Shown here piece by piece: positions 52,859-61,899 of a stretch of 64,000 bases of DNA (positions are counted from its first letter, which is position 1; every line of letters begins with the position of its first letter). A program made the translations under genes and the position numbers. A model generated the notes under the pieces. It was not told the DNA's origin and searched no databases. It was given only the letters and a program-made list of their open reading frames with translations. Origin of the DNA: Butyricicoccus_B sp017886875 (GTDB taxonomy: Bacteria; Bacillota; Clostridia; Oscillospirales; Butyricicoccaceae); the NCBI GenBank assembly GCA_963931655.1, contig OZ007036.1:1054001-1118000 (forward strand), in the 5' to 3' direction.

Positions 52859-52891
52859 TTACCTACTTGCTGCCTATTTGCTACCTACGAG
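52859..52891. repeat. Right arm-type integrase sites (three 11-bp tandem repeats)
   Basis: TTACCTACTTG, CTGCCTATTTG and CTACCTACGAG follow head to tail (52859-52869, 52870-52880, 52881-52891). The consensus matches the left arm site TTGCCTACTTG. They lie between int and attR. Confidence 0.65.
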
Positions 52892-52996
52892 CAAAGTCAA
52901 GCTACATTTAGGTACATTCCAAGACGATAAAAACTGTACTTTTCTTGCAAATGGTGGCGATAAATCGCATAAAATTGCAACAAAAAAACTGTATAA

Positions 52997-53012
52997 TTAT
53001 CTCTTAGAGAAC
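52997..53012. repeat. attR core within rpsI
   Basis: TTATCTCTTAGAGAAC, the complement of the final rpsI codons FSKR and stop; identical to attL at 41769. Confidence 0.88.
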
Positions 53013-53404
53013 TGTGGAGCACGACGTGCAGCCTTCAGACCGTACTTCTTACGTTCCTTCATACGAGGGTCACGAGTTAAGAAGCCAGCAGCCTTTAGAG
53101 TTGGACGGTACTCGTCAGAGTCTGCCTGAAGTAGAGCACGAGAGATACCATGACGAATAGCACCAGCCTGACCAGTGAAGCCACCGCCAGTTACTGTGCA
53201 TTCGATATCAAACTTGCCTAGAGTGTTAGTAGCCTCTAGTGGCTGACGAACAATAAGCTTTAAAGTCTCTAGACCGAAATAGTTGTCAATAGTACGATTG
53301 TTAATCTTGATTTCACCGGTACCACCTGGGAACAGACGAACTCTTGCAACAGAGGACTTTCTTCTGCCAGTACCGTAGAAATATGCTTTCTTAGGTGTAT
53401 ACAT
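52997..53404 (-). CDS. rpsI: 30S ribosomal protein S9
   Basis: 135 aa, MYTPKKAYFYGTGRRKSSVAR..., ending RAPQFSKR, the conserved basic tail that reaches tRNA in the P site. The gene is complete although the mobile element is inserted in its last codons, because the element carries an identical 3' end. Second gene of the rplM-rpsI operon. Confidence 0.97.
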   Translation of the reverse strand: MYTPKKAYFYGTGRRKSSVARVRLFPGGTGEIKINNRTIDNYFGLETLKLIVRQPLEATNTLGKFDIECTVTGGGFTGQAGAIRHGISRALLQADSDEYRPTLKAAGFLTRDPRMKERKKYGLKAARRAPQFSKR

Positions 53405-53427
53405 TGATTATTTCCTCCTTACAAGAA

Positions 53428-53856
53428 TTACTTGTCCCAAGCTACAGGCATCTGAGCAGCATGTTTATGCTCAGCACCCTTGAAAATCTTAAGACGTGTA
53501 GCAGACTGACGACCGATGCTGTTCTTTGGAAGCATACCCTTAACAGCTAACTGCATAGCTAGTTCTGGCTTTTCAGCCATCATTGTGCGGTACTGAACTT
53601 CCTTCAGACCACCAACCCAGCCAGTGTGATGACGATAATACTTCTGCTCTAACTTCTTACCAGTAAGAACAGCCTTCTCAGCGTTGATGATAATTACGAA
53701 ATCACCGCCATCAACATGAGGGGTGAAAGTAGGCTTGTGCTTGCCACGCAGTAACATAGCAGCAGTAGCAGCTGTACGACCAAGTGGCTTACCAGCAGCA
53801 TCAATGATATACCACTTACGCTCAATGCTATTAGCATTTGCCATAAAAGTAGACAT
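53428..53856 (-). CDS. rplM: 50S ribosomal protein L13
   Basis: 142 aa, NSIERKWYIIDAAGKPLGR... LLRGKHKPTFTPHVDGGDFVIIINAEK, GMLPKNSIGRQ, normal length. First gene of the rplM-rpsI operon. Upstream on the minus strand are a promoter (53940-53968) and a leader with hairpin GCTCA...TGAGC, possibly the L13 leader by which L13 represses its operon in Firmicutes. Confidence 0.97.
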   Translation of the reverse strand: MSTFMANANSIERKWYIIDAAGKPLGRTAATAAMLLRGKHKPTFTPHVDGGDFVIIINAEKAVLTGKKLEQKYYRHHTGWVGGLKEVQYRTMMAEKPELAMQLAVKGMLPKNSIGRQSATRLKIFKGAEHKHAAQMPVAWDK

Positions 53857-53913
53857 AGTGCATTTCCTCCATAATATATTAAATCTAATGATTTACAAAT
53901 AACTAAAACTAAA

Positions 53914-53968
53914 AGCTCATATTCTCTTGAGCCTTAACTATTAAACCACACTCAAAAGCTAATGTCAA
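53914..53968 (-). promoter_or_regulatory. rplM promoter and possible L13 leader hairpin
   Basis: TTGACA (53963-53968), 17-nt spacer, TTTAAT (53940-53945) on the minus strand. The hairpin AGGCTCA / TGAGCTT (about 53914-53934) begins shortly after the predicted start. The L13-leader identity is uncertain. Confidence 0.5.
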
Positions 53969-54150
53969 CCGATTTTTTTAATATTTTAATTTACCCCTAA
54001 TCAAACTCTTTTATACTCATTTATTCTCTTTAATACTCTTAAATTCTCACTTTCAATTTCAAAATTTTTATTTGCAGTTTTTATAATTTTCTGTTATATC
54101 TATATAATAATACTATGATATAAAAAGTTTTATTAAAGAGGAATGAATAT

Positions 54151-54879
54151 ATGCAAAAAATGCTATCATTAGTACGTCGTGCAGTTGACCACTATCATAT
54201 GATTGAAGAAGGTGACCGCATAGCAGTAGGTGTATCTGGAGGTAAAGACTCACTCACTCTTTTAACAGCACTTGCAGAACTTCGAAGATTTTACCCTAAA
54301 AAATTTGAAGTAATAGCTATTACATTAGAAATGGGATATAATGACATGGACTTTTCATATGTTGATGAGCTTTGTCGCAGACTTAATGTGAAATATATTA
54401 AAATCCCAACACAAATTAAACAGATTGTTTTTGATATTAGAAATGAAGAAAATCCATGTTCACTATGTGCTAAACTTCGCCGTGGTGCATTACATGATGC
54501 TGCAATTAAAGCTGGTTGCCATAAAATAGCACTTGGTCATCATTTTGATGATGTTGTTGAAACTTATATGTTATCACTGTTTTATGAAGGTAGAATTTCA
54601 TGTTTTAAACCTGTAACATATCTTGATAGAATGGACGTTACACTTATTCGCCCGCTTTTATATATACCTGAAAAGAATGTTAAATCTTTTGCAAGACGTT
54701 ATAATATGCCAATAGTTCATAATCCATGCCCTGCTGATGGAAATACAAAACGTGAAGAAGTTAAAAATCTGCTGAAAGACTTAGAAAAGCAATATCCAGC
54801 ACTAAGAGAAAGAGTTTTTGGTGCAATACAGCGTTATCCGCTTGATGGTTGGGCACCTGACAAATCACGCTATAAATAA
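54151..54879 (+). CDS. TtcA-family tRNA thiolation enzyme
   Basis: 242 aa, N-type ATP pyrophosphatase with PP-loop VGVSGGKDSLTLL and the cysteine pair CSLCAKLRRGAL that binds an iron-sulfur cluster; a further Cys is in NPCPADGN. TtcA makes 2-thiocytidine at tRNA position 32; the clostridial members may act on other tRNA positions, so the exact product is not certain. GAGGAATGAATAT precedes ATG 54151. Single-gene unit with a terminator shared with tadA. Confidence 0.88.
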   Translation: MQKMLSLVRRAVDHYHMIEEGDRIAVGVSGGKDSLTLLTALAELRRFYPKKFEVIAITLEMGYNDMDFSYVDELCRRLNVKYIKIPTQIKQIVFDIRNEENPCSLCAKLRRGALHDAAIKAGCHKIALGHHFDDVVETYMLSLFYEGRISCFKPVTYLDRMDVTLIRPLLYIPEKNVKSFARRYNMPIVHNPCPADGNTKREEVKNLLKDLEKQYPALRERVFGAIQRYPLDGWAPDKSRYK

Positions 54880-54888
54880 AAACATAAA

Positions 54889-54925
54889 ACGAGCTGAATT
54901 TTTATTGTTCAGCTCGTCTTTTTTT
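54889..54925. terminator. Bidirectional terminator overlapping the end of tadA
   Basis: ACGAGCTGAA-N9-TTCAGCTCGT followed by T7 on the plus strand. The right arm is also the last codons of tadA. Confidence 0.75.
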
Positions 54926-55384
54926 ACGCTCTATTTTCTTACGCTCTCTTAAATCTTTAAAAAACTTTTTTAGTATATTGGCACATTCTTCTTCCATAAC
55001 ACCAGAAATCACTTCGGGCTTATGATTATATGGTAAATCAAAAAGATTGACAAGAGTTCCGCAAGAGCCTGCTTTTTCATCTTTAGCACCGTAATATAAA
55101 GTTTTAATTCTTGCATTTATAATAGCACCTGTACACATTGGGCAAGGCTCAAGAGTTACATATAAATCACATTTATGAAGTCTCCAACCGCCTAGTTTTT
55201 TACAAGCTTTTTCTATTGCCTCTATCTCTGCGTGATGAATTGCACTTTTTTTTGTTTCTCTGCGATTTCTGCCACGACCTACTATCTTACCATCACATAC
55301 AACAACCGCACCAACAGGCACTTCTCCCTCATCTGCCGCCTTTTGTGCAAGTTTTAAAGCGGCTTTCATATATTTTTTATCCAT
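54902..55384 (-). CDS. tadA: tRNA adenosine(34) deaminase
   Basis: Converts A34 to inosine in tRNA-Arg(ACG). 160 aa with the zinc/catalytic motif HAEIEA (His and Glu) and PCPMCTGAI (two Cys). C-terminal basic tail. Convergent with the TtcA-like gene; the last six codons lie within the shared terminator stem. Confidence 0.93.
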   Translation of the reverse strand: MDKKYMKAALKLAQKAADEGEVPVGAVVVCDGKIVGRGRNRRETKKSAIHHAEIEAIEKACKKLGGWRLHKCDLYVTLEPCPMCTGAIINARIKTLYYGAKDEKAGSCGTLVNLFDLPYNHKPEVISGVMEEECANILKKFFKDLRERKKIERKKRRAEQ

Positions 55385-55455
55385 TTATATTTTCCTCTTT
55401 CGTTCTTTCTCCTTAAATTAAAACATAAATTTAATCTAAGGAGGATATCTATTTT

Positions 55456-56787
55456 ATGACATTACTTAATCAAATACGTTATACACTTTGGGGACCTTTT
55501 ACTGTTCTTCTTATTTTACTTACAGGTATATACTTAACATATTCATCGGGTTTTGTACAGTTTTGGTGTTTTCCAAAACTGCTAAAGCTAAAAAACAGCA
55601 CTTCAAAAAATGGTATTTCACCATGGCAAGCCCTTTGCACTTCGCTTGGTGGTACGCTTGGTGTAGGAAATCTTGCAGGAGTTGCAATAGCCATACAACT
55701 TGGTGGAGCAGGTGCAGTATTTTTTATGTTAGTTGCAGCATTTTTCGGAATGGCAACAAAATATTCTGAATTACTGCTTGCTGTATATTACCAAACCAAA
55801 GATAAAAGCCCTATTGGTGGTCCTATGGTGTATTTATCAAAAGGGGCAAATTTACCCTTGCTTGCTAAAATTTTTGCTATATTCTGTGTTATTTCCGCAG
55901 TTGGCACAGGTGCAGCAGCTCAAGGCAGTGCAATAGCTGAGGCAGTAAACAATGTATTACCCATTTCCAAAGTATCTATTGGTATTATAACAGGGATTTT
56001 GCTTTTACCTATATTATATGGTGGTTCTGAACGAATTGCAAAGGTTTCAGCTGTAATAGTTCCTTTTATGACTGTTTGTTATTTAACTGCTGGATTAATC
56101 GTGCTTATAATTCATAAAAATGAAATACCAAATGCAATTTTAAAAATGTTTTATGGAGTGACTGAACCATTTGCAGCTGGTGGCGGTTTAATTGGTTTTA
56201 TAACAAGCAGAGCAATTTCTGACGGTTTTGCAAAAGGTGTATTTTCTAATGAGGCTGGTATGGGTTCTGCTCCTATTGCACATGGTTGTACAGTTGGTGC
56301 TAAACCATGTGATGAAGGTATGCTTGGTGCTATTGAAGTTTTTATTGATACATTTATTGTATGTTTAATGACCTCGCTTGTTATACTTGTCACTGGTGCA
56401 GATAATAGCGGTTTATATGGTCTTTCTATGACAAGCTTTGCTTTTTCCTCACTTTTTGGAAATATTGCAAATGAATTTATATCAATAACGGTTGTTTTTC
56501 TAGCTGTATCAACTGTGCTTGGTTGGAGTTTTTATGGGCTTACATGTCTTAAATGGCTAAATATTAAAAACATATCATTTTATCCTATTTTAATAGCTAT
56601 TTCAGTTGCATTTGCAAGTCATTTCCCACTTATAGATTTACTAATCTTATGTGATATAGCTTCTGCACTTATGGCACTTCCTAATTTATATGGCTTATGG
56701 ATTTTAGCACCTGTAGTAAATAAACAAACTAAACTATTTTTAGGTATGATGGATTGTCAAGTCAAAAGCGACAGTTGATGAAAGAAA
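55456..56787 (+). CDS. Amino acid:cation symporter (AGCS family), C-terminus altered by IS insertion
   Basis: About 440 aa, integral membrane protein with around 11 membrane segments and AGCS motifs GGTLGVGNLAGVAIAIQLGGAGAVFFMLVAAFFGMATKYSE and FSNEAGMGSAPIAH (sodium/substrate sites). It imports alanine or glycine with Na+ or H+. The IS30-family element begins at 56748. Before insertion the frame would have read ...KLFLGIKKHTD and stop (the remnant lies at 57800-57816); now it ends ...LFLGMMDCQVKSDS with a stop supplied by the IS end, so only the last few residues changed and function is probably kept. The stop codon is at about 56776-56778. Confidence 0.9.
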
Positions 56788-57799
56788 ACTTCATAGGCAG
56801 ATTTCCACTTGAGACATTTGCGAGGTCTAGAATTTATAAGAAATAAAGCTTTTTGTAAATCATTATAAGAAACTTTAGCTAAATCAGTTTTTTTAGGAAA
56901 GAATTCTCGTAATAAACCATTTGAATTTTCATTTGTGCCCCTTTGCCAAGATGAATAAGGGTCAGCAAAATAAAATGGAATATTCAAATCACGTTCAATA
57001 TTTGAATAACATGCAAACTCTTTACCTCTATCTACAGTTGCAGTTTTAAAAGCTTTTTTAGGCAGAATATTAGCAACAAATCTTACTGCATTTTCCATTG
57101 AAGATGCAGTTCTATCTGGAATTTTTATAGCAATATACATTCGTGTTTTTCGTTCTGCAAATGTAGCAAAACAACCTTTACTCTCCCCACGACTAGAAAC
57201 AATTGTATCTAACTCCCAATGACCAAATATTGTTCTGCTATCAATTTCTTTTGGTCTTTTGGATATTGATTTACCAATATTGAAACGTCCTCTTGTTTCT
57301 TTTGGTTTATGTCTCTTTCCCTTATGTCTAAGTAATTTTAAACCATTTGTTGAGATTATACCTTTATAAATCCAACGGTATATCGTTTTGAAACTAACTA
57401 CTCCTTTGGTCAGTGTATTTGCAATCTGTTCTGGAGAATATGTGCTGTTTAAACCTCTTTCTATCTGCTTAACCAAAGCTTTTGAATATTTTCCTTTTGG
57501 TTTTGAGTTCTTTCTTCGAATACAGTATTTTTTATGGGCAGTTTCTGCATTATACATTTGCTCATTATTGCGTTTTAGTTCTCTTGCAACTGTACTATGA
57601 TGTCTACCTATTTCTTTTCCTATTTTACGCGCTGAATATCCCAATTTTTTTAATACCTCTATACGGCTTCTTTCAAATGTGGTAAGATGTTTATAGCTCA
57701 TAAGTAAACTCCTTTTGTGTTATGTTGTGTGGTAACTTCATTTTACACTATAAAGTTTACTTGTGGGCTTTTTTGTCGCACTTAATTTTACAATCCATC
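56748..57799 (-). mobile_element. IS30-family insertion sequence
   Basis: 1052 bp. Imperfect terminal inverted repeats: GATGGATTGTcAAgTcAAaa then GCGACA at the left end and the matching sequence inverted at the right end. Flanked by GTAT at 56744-56747 and 57800-57803, a probable 4-bp target duplication. It encodes one intact transposase. Inserted at the very end of the AGCS transporter gene, between it and its terminator. Confidence 0.85.
56757..57701 (-). CDS. IS30-family transposase
   Basis: 314 aa, intact. N-terminal helix-turn-helix (SYKHLTTFERSRIEVLKKLGYSARKIGKEIGRHHSTVARELKRN) and a DDE core: D in GHWELDTIV, D in TATVDRGKEF, E in NENSNGLLREFFPK. Length is usual for the family (about 310-340). 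The stop codon lies within the terminal repeat region. Likely active, since both ends and the duplication are clean. Confidence 0.95.
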   Translation of the reverse strand: MSYKHLTTFERSRIEVLKKLGYSARKIGKEIGRHHSTVARELKRNNEQMYNAETAHKKYCIRRKNSKPKGKYSKALVKQIERGLNSTYSPEQIANTLTKGVVSFKTIYRWIYKGIISTNGLKLLRHKGKRHKPKETRGRFNIGKSISKRPKEIDSRTIFGHWELDTIVSSRGESKGCFATFAERKTRMYIAIKIPDRTASSMENAVRFVANILPKKAFKTATVDRGKEFACYSNIERDLNIPFYFADPYSSWQRGTNENSNGLLREFFPKKTDLAKVSYNDLQKALFLINSRPRKCLKWKSAYEVFFHQLSLLT

Positions 57800-57803
57800 G
57801 TAT

Positions 57804-57838
57804 TAAAAAACACACTGACTAAAAATCAGTGTGTTTTA
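57804..57838. terminator. Terminator of mreB and original terminator of the AGCS gene
   Basis: AAAACACACTGA / TCAGTGTGTTTT with A and T runs on both sides. It once served both convergent genes. Confidence 0.8.
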
Positions 57839-57842
57839 CTTT

Positions 57843-58922
57843 TCAGTTCATCATTTGACGTCTGCGAGATAAGTTCATAGTGCCATCTTGCATTTTATCA
57901 AGATTTTCAAGGCAATTTCCTGTTCCAAGTGCTACACATGAAATAGCATCTTCTGCCACTCTGGTAGGGATACCAGTTTTAGCTGCAATAAGCTTATCAA
58001 AGCCCCAAATTAATGCACCACCACCAGTCATAACAATACCATTAGTTGAGATATCTCCAGTAAGCTCTGGTGGAGTACGTTCAAGTACACCATGAATAGC
58101 TTCAACAATAGTTGAAGAAACCTCATCAAATGCACCCATAATTTCATGTGACTCCACTGTAAATGTGCGTGGCAAACCAGTCATTAAGCAGCGACCTTTG
58201 ATTTCCATTGAAGCCTCTTCTGGTCGTGGATATACACAGCCGATTTCTCTTTTAATAGCCTCGGCTGTTCTATCACCAATAAGCACATTGTGCTTTCTGC
58301 GGATATATTTAACTATTGCCTCATCAAATTTATCGCCTGCAATTTTAATAGATGTAGACTCTACAATGCCACCTAATGAAATTACAGCTATATCAGTAGT
58401 ACCACCACCGATATCAACTATCATATTACCGTTAGCTTTTGAAATATCAATACCCGCACCAATAGCAGCCGCAACAGGTTCTTCAACTAAAAATACTTTT
58501 TTTGCACCTGCTTGAGTACCTGCATCAATAACTGCACGTTCTTCAACCTCAGTTATAATTGATGGTACACACATAACAACATTTGGCTTAAATAGACGCA
58601 TACCCAAAACCTTACGTATAAATTCTTTAATCATACGTTCGGTCATTTCATAATCAGAAATAACACCCTCACGCAGTGGACGAATAGCGATAATATTTCC
58701 TGGTGTGCGACCAAGCATTTTTTCCGCATCATCGCCCACAGATAAAATCTTACCAGTGGTTTTATCAACCGCCACTACTGATGGTTCATTTAAAACAATA
58801 CCTTTACCTCTGACATAAACCAGTACAGACGCTGTACCAAGGTCTATGCCGACATCATTTGAAAAAAAGTAAAAAGAGCCTCTTTTTCTTTTTGGCATAT
58901 TTGGCATATTTTGTGTGCTCAT
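57843..58922 (-). CDS. mreB: Rod shape-determining protein MreB/Mbl
   Basis: Bacterial actin that organises lateral wall synthesis. 359 aa with the actin-fold motifs GIDLGTASVLVYVRGKGIVLNEPSVVAVD (phosphate 1), MIVDIGGGTTDIAVISLGGIV (phosphate 2) and NGIVMTGGGALIWGFD (adenosine). The N-terminus has a short basic extension (KRKRGSFYFFSN) that may touch the membrane. No mreC/mreD is adjacent, so it is a solitary paralog (MreB, Mbl or MreBH cannot be separated). Confidence 0.93.
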   Translation of the reverse strand: MSTQNMPNMPKRKRGSFYFFSNDVGIDLGTASVLVYVRGKGIVLNEPSVVAVDKTTGKILSVGDDAEKMLGRTPGNIIAIRPLREGVISDYEMTERMIKEFIRKVLGMRLFKPNVVMCVPSIITEVEERAVIDAGTQAGAKKVFLVEEPVAAAIGAGIDISKANGNMIVDIGGGTTDIAVISLGGIVESTSIKIAGDKFDEAIVKYIRRKHNVLIGDRTAEAIKREIGCVYPRPEEASMEIKGRCLMTGLPRTFTVESHEIMGAFDEVSSTIVEAIHGVLERTPPELTGDISTNGIVMTGGGALIWGFDKLIAAKTGIPTRVAEDAISCVALGTGNCLENLDKMQDGTMNLSRRRQMMN

Positions 58923-59032
58923 AATTTTTGTAACCTGCTTTCCAGAACTTTTCCTTTAGATTTATTATACCTTATTCATCACGTATTGCAAGAAACAAAA
59001 CAGTAATATTTTAAATAACTTTTCTACAAGAT

Positions 59033-59671
59033 TTAAATTTTTTTGGACTTTATAGGAGTTTTTGTCATACTTACTACAAATATCTTTTCTGCTCCCGCAC
59101 TTCGTAGCACATTAGCACAAGAACAGATTGTAGCACCTGTAGTTATAACATCATCTATAAGCAAAATTCGTCTGTTTTCCACATGTGCATTACTTTTTAT
59201 TTTAAAAGCATTTTTTACATTTTCTGCTCTTTTTTGCTCATCATTTATACTTGATTGCTTTTTTATAAATGCACGTTTTACAAGAGTTTTTTCAAGCGGT
59301 AAATCAAGCTTTTTAGATATAATTTTTGCCACAAGCTCAGACTGATTATACCCCCTTTTAAACCATCTACCAAAAGATAATGGCACATATGTTATAAAAT
59401 CTGGTTTCCAAATATCCAGTTTACTTTTTATACATTCAGCTGTAAATCCTGCAAACCAATCTGCATATGAACGTCTACCATTAAATTTATATCTATGCAT
59501 AGCTTCACGCACAAAATCTCTATAAACAAGTGGAGCATCTACATCATCTATATTATCAAGTTTAAATGACTGATAAAAATAATAATCACCTTTTTCAAGG
59601 CAATCATCACATAATATATCTGCATCTTTGCCACAAATTTGACATTTATGCGGATAGAGTAAATCAAACAT
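59033..59671 (-). CDS. comF: ComF family phosphoribosyltransferase-like protein
   Basis: 212 aa. N-terminal zinc finger CQICGKDADILCDDC and C-terminal PRTase fold with the PRPP loop ILLIDDVITTGATICSCANVLR. ComF assists uptake of single-stranded DNA in natural transformation. It starts 3 nt after the recD2 stop codon, so they are co-transcribed, linking two DNA-processing proteins. No other com genes are visible. Confidence 0.9.
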   Translation of the reverse strand: MFDLLYPHKCQICGKDADILCDDCLEKGDYYFYQSFKLDNIDDVDAPLVYRDFVREAMHRYKFNGRRSYADWFAGFTAECIKSKLDIWKPDFITYVPLSFGRWFKRGYNQSELVAKIISKKLDLPLEKTLVKRAFIKKQSSINDEQKRAENVKNAFKIKSNAHVENRRILLIDDVITTGATICSCANVLRSAGAEKIFVVSMTKTPIKSKKI

Positions 59672-59674
59672 GAT

Positions 59675-61897
59675 TTATTCCTCCTCTATGTTCATACGAG
59701 CCTTTAATGCACTATATCTTCTTCCTTTATTATTGGTATTTACCATAATGCTAATGGTTTCCTGTGAACCTACTATAACAAGCAGTTTTTTAGCTCTGGT
59801 TATAGCTGTATATAATATATTTCTTGTTAAAAGTTTTTTACTAATACCGTTTGAAAGTGCAACAACAACCGCATCAAATTCGCTACCTTGTGCCTTGTGA
59901 ACAGTAATTGCATAAGCAAGCTCTAATTCATCTAGCATATCAAATGTATAAGTTGCTATTTTATCATCAAATTTAACTATTAAACATTCTTGCATGTTGA
60001 AAATTTGTAATATCTCGCCCACGTCACCGTTAAACATTCCCGTTCCTTGTTCGTTACTGTCCACACGTTCCCAAACAATATCATAATTATTGCGAATTTG
60101 CATAACTCTGTCGCCTTCACGGAAAATAATATCTCCAAAACGTTTTTCATTTTTATCTGGTGACTCTGGATTTAATGCTTCTTGAAGTGAACGATTAAGT
60201 TGCATTGTGCCTGCACCCTGTTTGCGTGATGGTGAAAGCACCTGTATTTGAGATGGATTTAAACCATAATAATTAGGCAATCTATTTTTACAAAGCTCAG
60301 TGACCGTTTGTATAACACTTTCTGTATCAGCCTTACGCATAATAAAGAAGTCGCCATCTTTACCCGATTGAACTGGCATTTTTCCTGAATTTATTGCATG
60401 AGCATTCATAACAATATCACTTTTTTGTGCTTGTCTAAAAATTTCAGTAAGCTCTGTAACTGGCACTTTCCCAGATAAAATCATATCTCTTAAAAAGTTT
60501 CCAGGGCCTACTGGTGGGAGCTGGTCGGCATCACCTACTAAAACAAGCCTTGCATTTTTAGGCATAGCAGCTACAAGAGCCTGCATAAGTGATATATCAA
60601 CCATAGAAACCTCATCAAGCACTACAACATCACAATCAAGCGGATTGGTAAGCCCACGCTGAAAGCTTAATTTGCCATTATGACCATAACCCGCTTCAAG
60701 AAGTCGATGTATAGTTTTAGCTTCCATATCGCAAAGCTCAGATAAACGTTTAGCTGCTCTACCTGTTGGAGCTGCAAGCACTACATAAAGCCCTAAAGCC
60801 TCAAATAATTTAATCATACCTCTAACAGTTGTGCTTTTACCTGTACCAGGACCACCAGTTAGTATTGAAACTCCACACTCAGCCGCCTGTATAATAGCTT
60901 TTTTTTGAAGTGGTGCATATTCAACTTCTGAGTCTTCAGAAAGTGCAATAAACAAATCTTCTAAATTAAAATCATATTTATAATGTTTATTTGCTAAATG
61001 CTTTAATACACCCGCTAAAAAGTCCTCTGCTTCATACATTTGCCTTAAATAAACCGCATCTCGCCCTGTTATTTGCTCTCTTACTATCATAGCTCGCATT
61101 TCAAGCCTATCTATACTATCTAAAATATTTTCATACGATATTTCAACTTCATCATCTGATAAAAGTGAACTTGCGGCTATTACTAATTTTTCAATAGGTA
61201 TAAAAGTATGACCATTTGATAAATTAAATGTCATAGTGTAAAGCACACCTGCATCTATACGTTCAGCGGAAGCCCTAGAAAGCCCCAAATTAAGAGCTAA
61301 ACCATCAGCAATAGAAAAATCTATTTCATAATACTCATCACATAATAAATATGGATTTTCACTAAGTGCGTCCATAGCATCTATACCTAAACGCTTATAA
61401 AGCCTTGGTGTAAGCCAAACAGGTAAGCCATTCTCTATTAAAAAATCCATTAAAAGTCGCATTTCGCTCATTTCTATATATTGTGAGCTTATAATTTTTG
61501 CTTTTTTAATTGTTATACCCTTTATTTGACATAGTTTTTCAGGTTCATTTTGTAAAATATCAAATGTTTGTTCACCAAAAGCCTGTGCTATTTTTTTTGC
61601 GAGTATTGGGCCTATACCTTTTATAATGCCTGAACCTAAATAATCAGCAATACCTCTCACTGTTTCAGGTAAATGTCTTTCAAAACTCTCTACTGTAAAT
61701 TGTTCACCATAAGTTTGATGAGTAATCCATTTTCCATAAAGGGTTAATTCTTCCCCAATACCAAGTGCAGGCATACAACCTGTTGCGGTTATCTCTGCAC
61801 CATCTTTTGCAATTAAGCGTATTACAGCATAGCCATTTTCTTCATTTTGAAACACTATTTGCGATAATCTGCCACAAACAACTTGATATTCTGTCAT
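59675..61897 (-). CDS. recD2: RecD2 family ATP-dependent DNA helicase
   Basis: SF1B 5'-3' helicase, 740 aa, the RecD2 form that works without RecBC. N-terminal OB/HhH region (YLGSGIIKGIGPILAKKIAQAFG), Walker A SILTGGPGTGKSTTVRG, DEVSMVD (Walker B), GDADQLPPVGPGNFLRD, and C-terminal AYAITVHKAQGSEFDAV plus NILYTAITRAKKLL. Complete. Preceded 2 nt upstream by the small membrane protein gene and followed by comF. Confidence 0.94.
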   Translation of the reverse strand: MTEYQVVCGRLSQIVFQNEENGYAVIRLIAKDGAEITATGCMPALGIGEELTLYGKWITHQTYGEQFTVESFERHLPETVRGIADYLGSGIIKGIGPILAKKIAQAFGEQTFDILQNEPEKLCQIKGITIKKAKIISSQYIEMSEMRLLMDFLIENGLPVWLTPRLYKRLGIDAMDALSENPYLLCDEYYEIDFSIADGLALNLGLSRASAERIDAGVLYTMTFNLSNGHTFIPIEKLVIAASSLLSDDEVEISYENILDSIDRLEMRAMIVREQITGRDAVYLRQMYEAEDFLAGVLKHLANKHYKYDFNLEDLFIALSEDSEVEYAPLQKKAIIQAAECGVSILTGGPGTGKSTTVRGMIKLFEALGLYVVLAAPTGRAAKRLSELCDMEAKTIHRLLEAGYGHNGKLSFQRGLTNPLDCDVVVLDEVSMVDISLMQALVAAMPKNARLVLVGDADQLPPVGPGNFLRDMILSGKVPVTELTEIFRQAQKSDIVMNAHAINSGKMPVQSGKDGDFFIMRKADTESVIQTVTELCKNRLPNYYGLNPSQIQVLSPSRKQGAGTMQLNRSLQEALNPESPDKNEKRFGDIIFREGDRVMQIRNNYDIVWERVDSNEQGTGMFNGDVGEILQIFNMQECLIVKFDDKIATYTFDMLDELELAYAITVHKAQGSEFDAVVVALSNGISKKLLTRNILYTAITRAKKLLVIVGSQETISIMVNTNNKGRRYSALKARMNIEEE

Positions 61898-61899
61898 CT

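Larger units (their letters stand above)
41769..53012. mobile_element. Cas9-carrying integrative mobilizable element in the 3' end of rpsI
   Basis: Bounded by a 16-bp direct repeat TTATCTCTTAGAGAAC at 41769-41784 and 52997-53012; the right copy is the last codons and stop of rpsI. Excision would give an 11,228-bp circle. Contents from left: integrase arm sites, CRISPR array, cas9, tracrRNA, MobV relaxase, oriT-like region, primase/DUF3987 gene, excisionase-like gene, XRE repressor, tyrosine integrase next to attR. No conjugation (T4SS, coupling protein) or phage structural genes, so it would need a helper for transfer. rpsI 3' ends are known sites for tyrosine-integrase elements. Confidence 0.88.

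Noticed and set aside
41769..53012. Prophage or full conjugative element
   Set aside because: No capsid, tail, lysis, T4SS or coupling protein genes; only mobilization, replication and integration functions.
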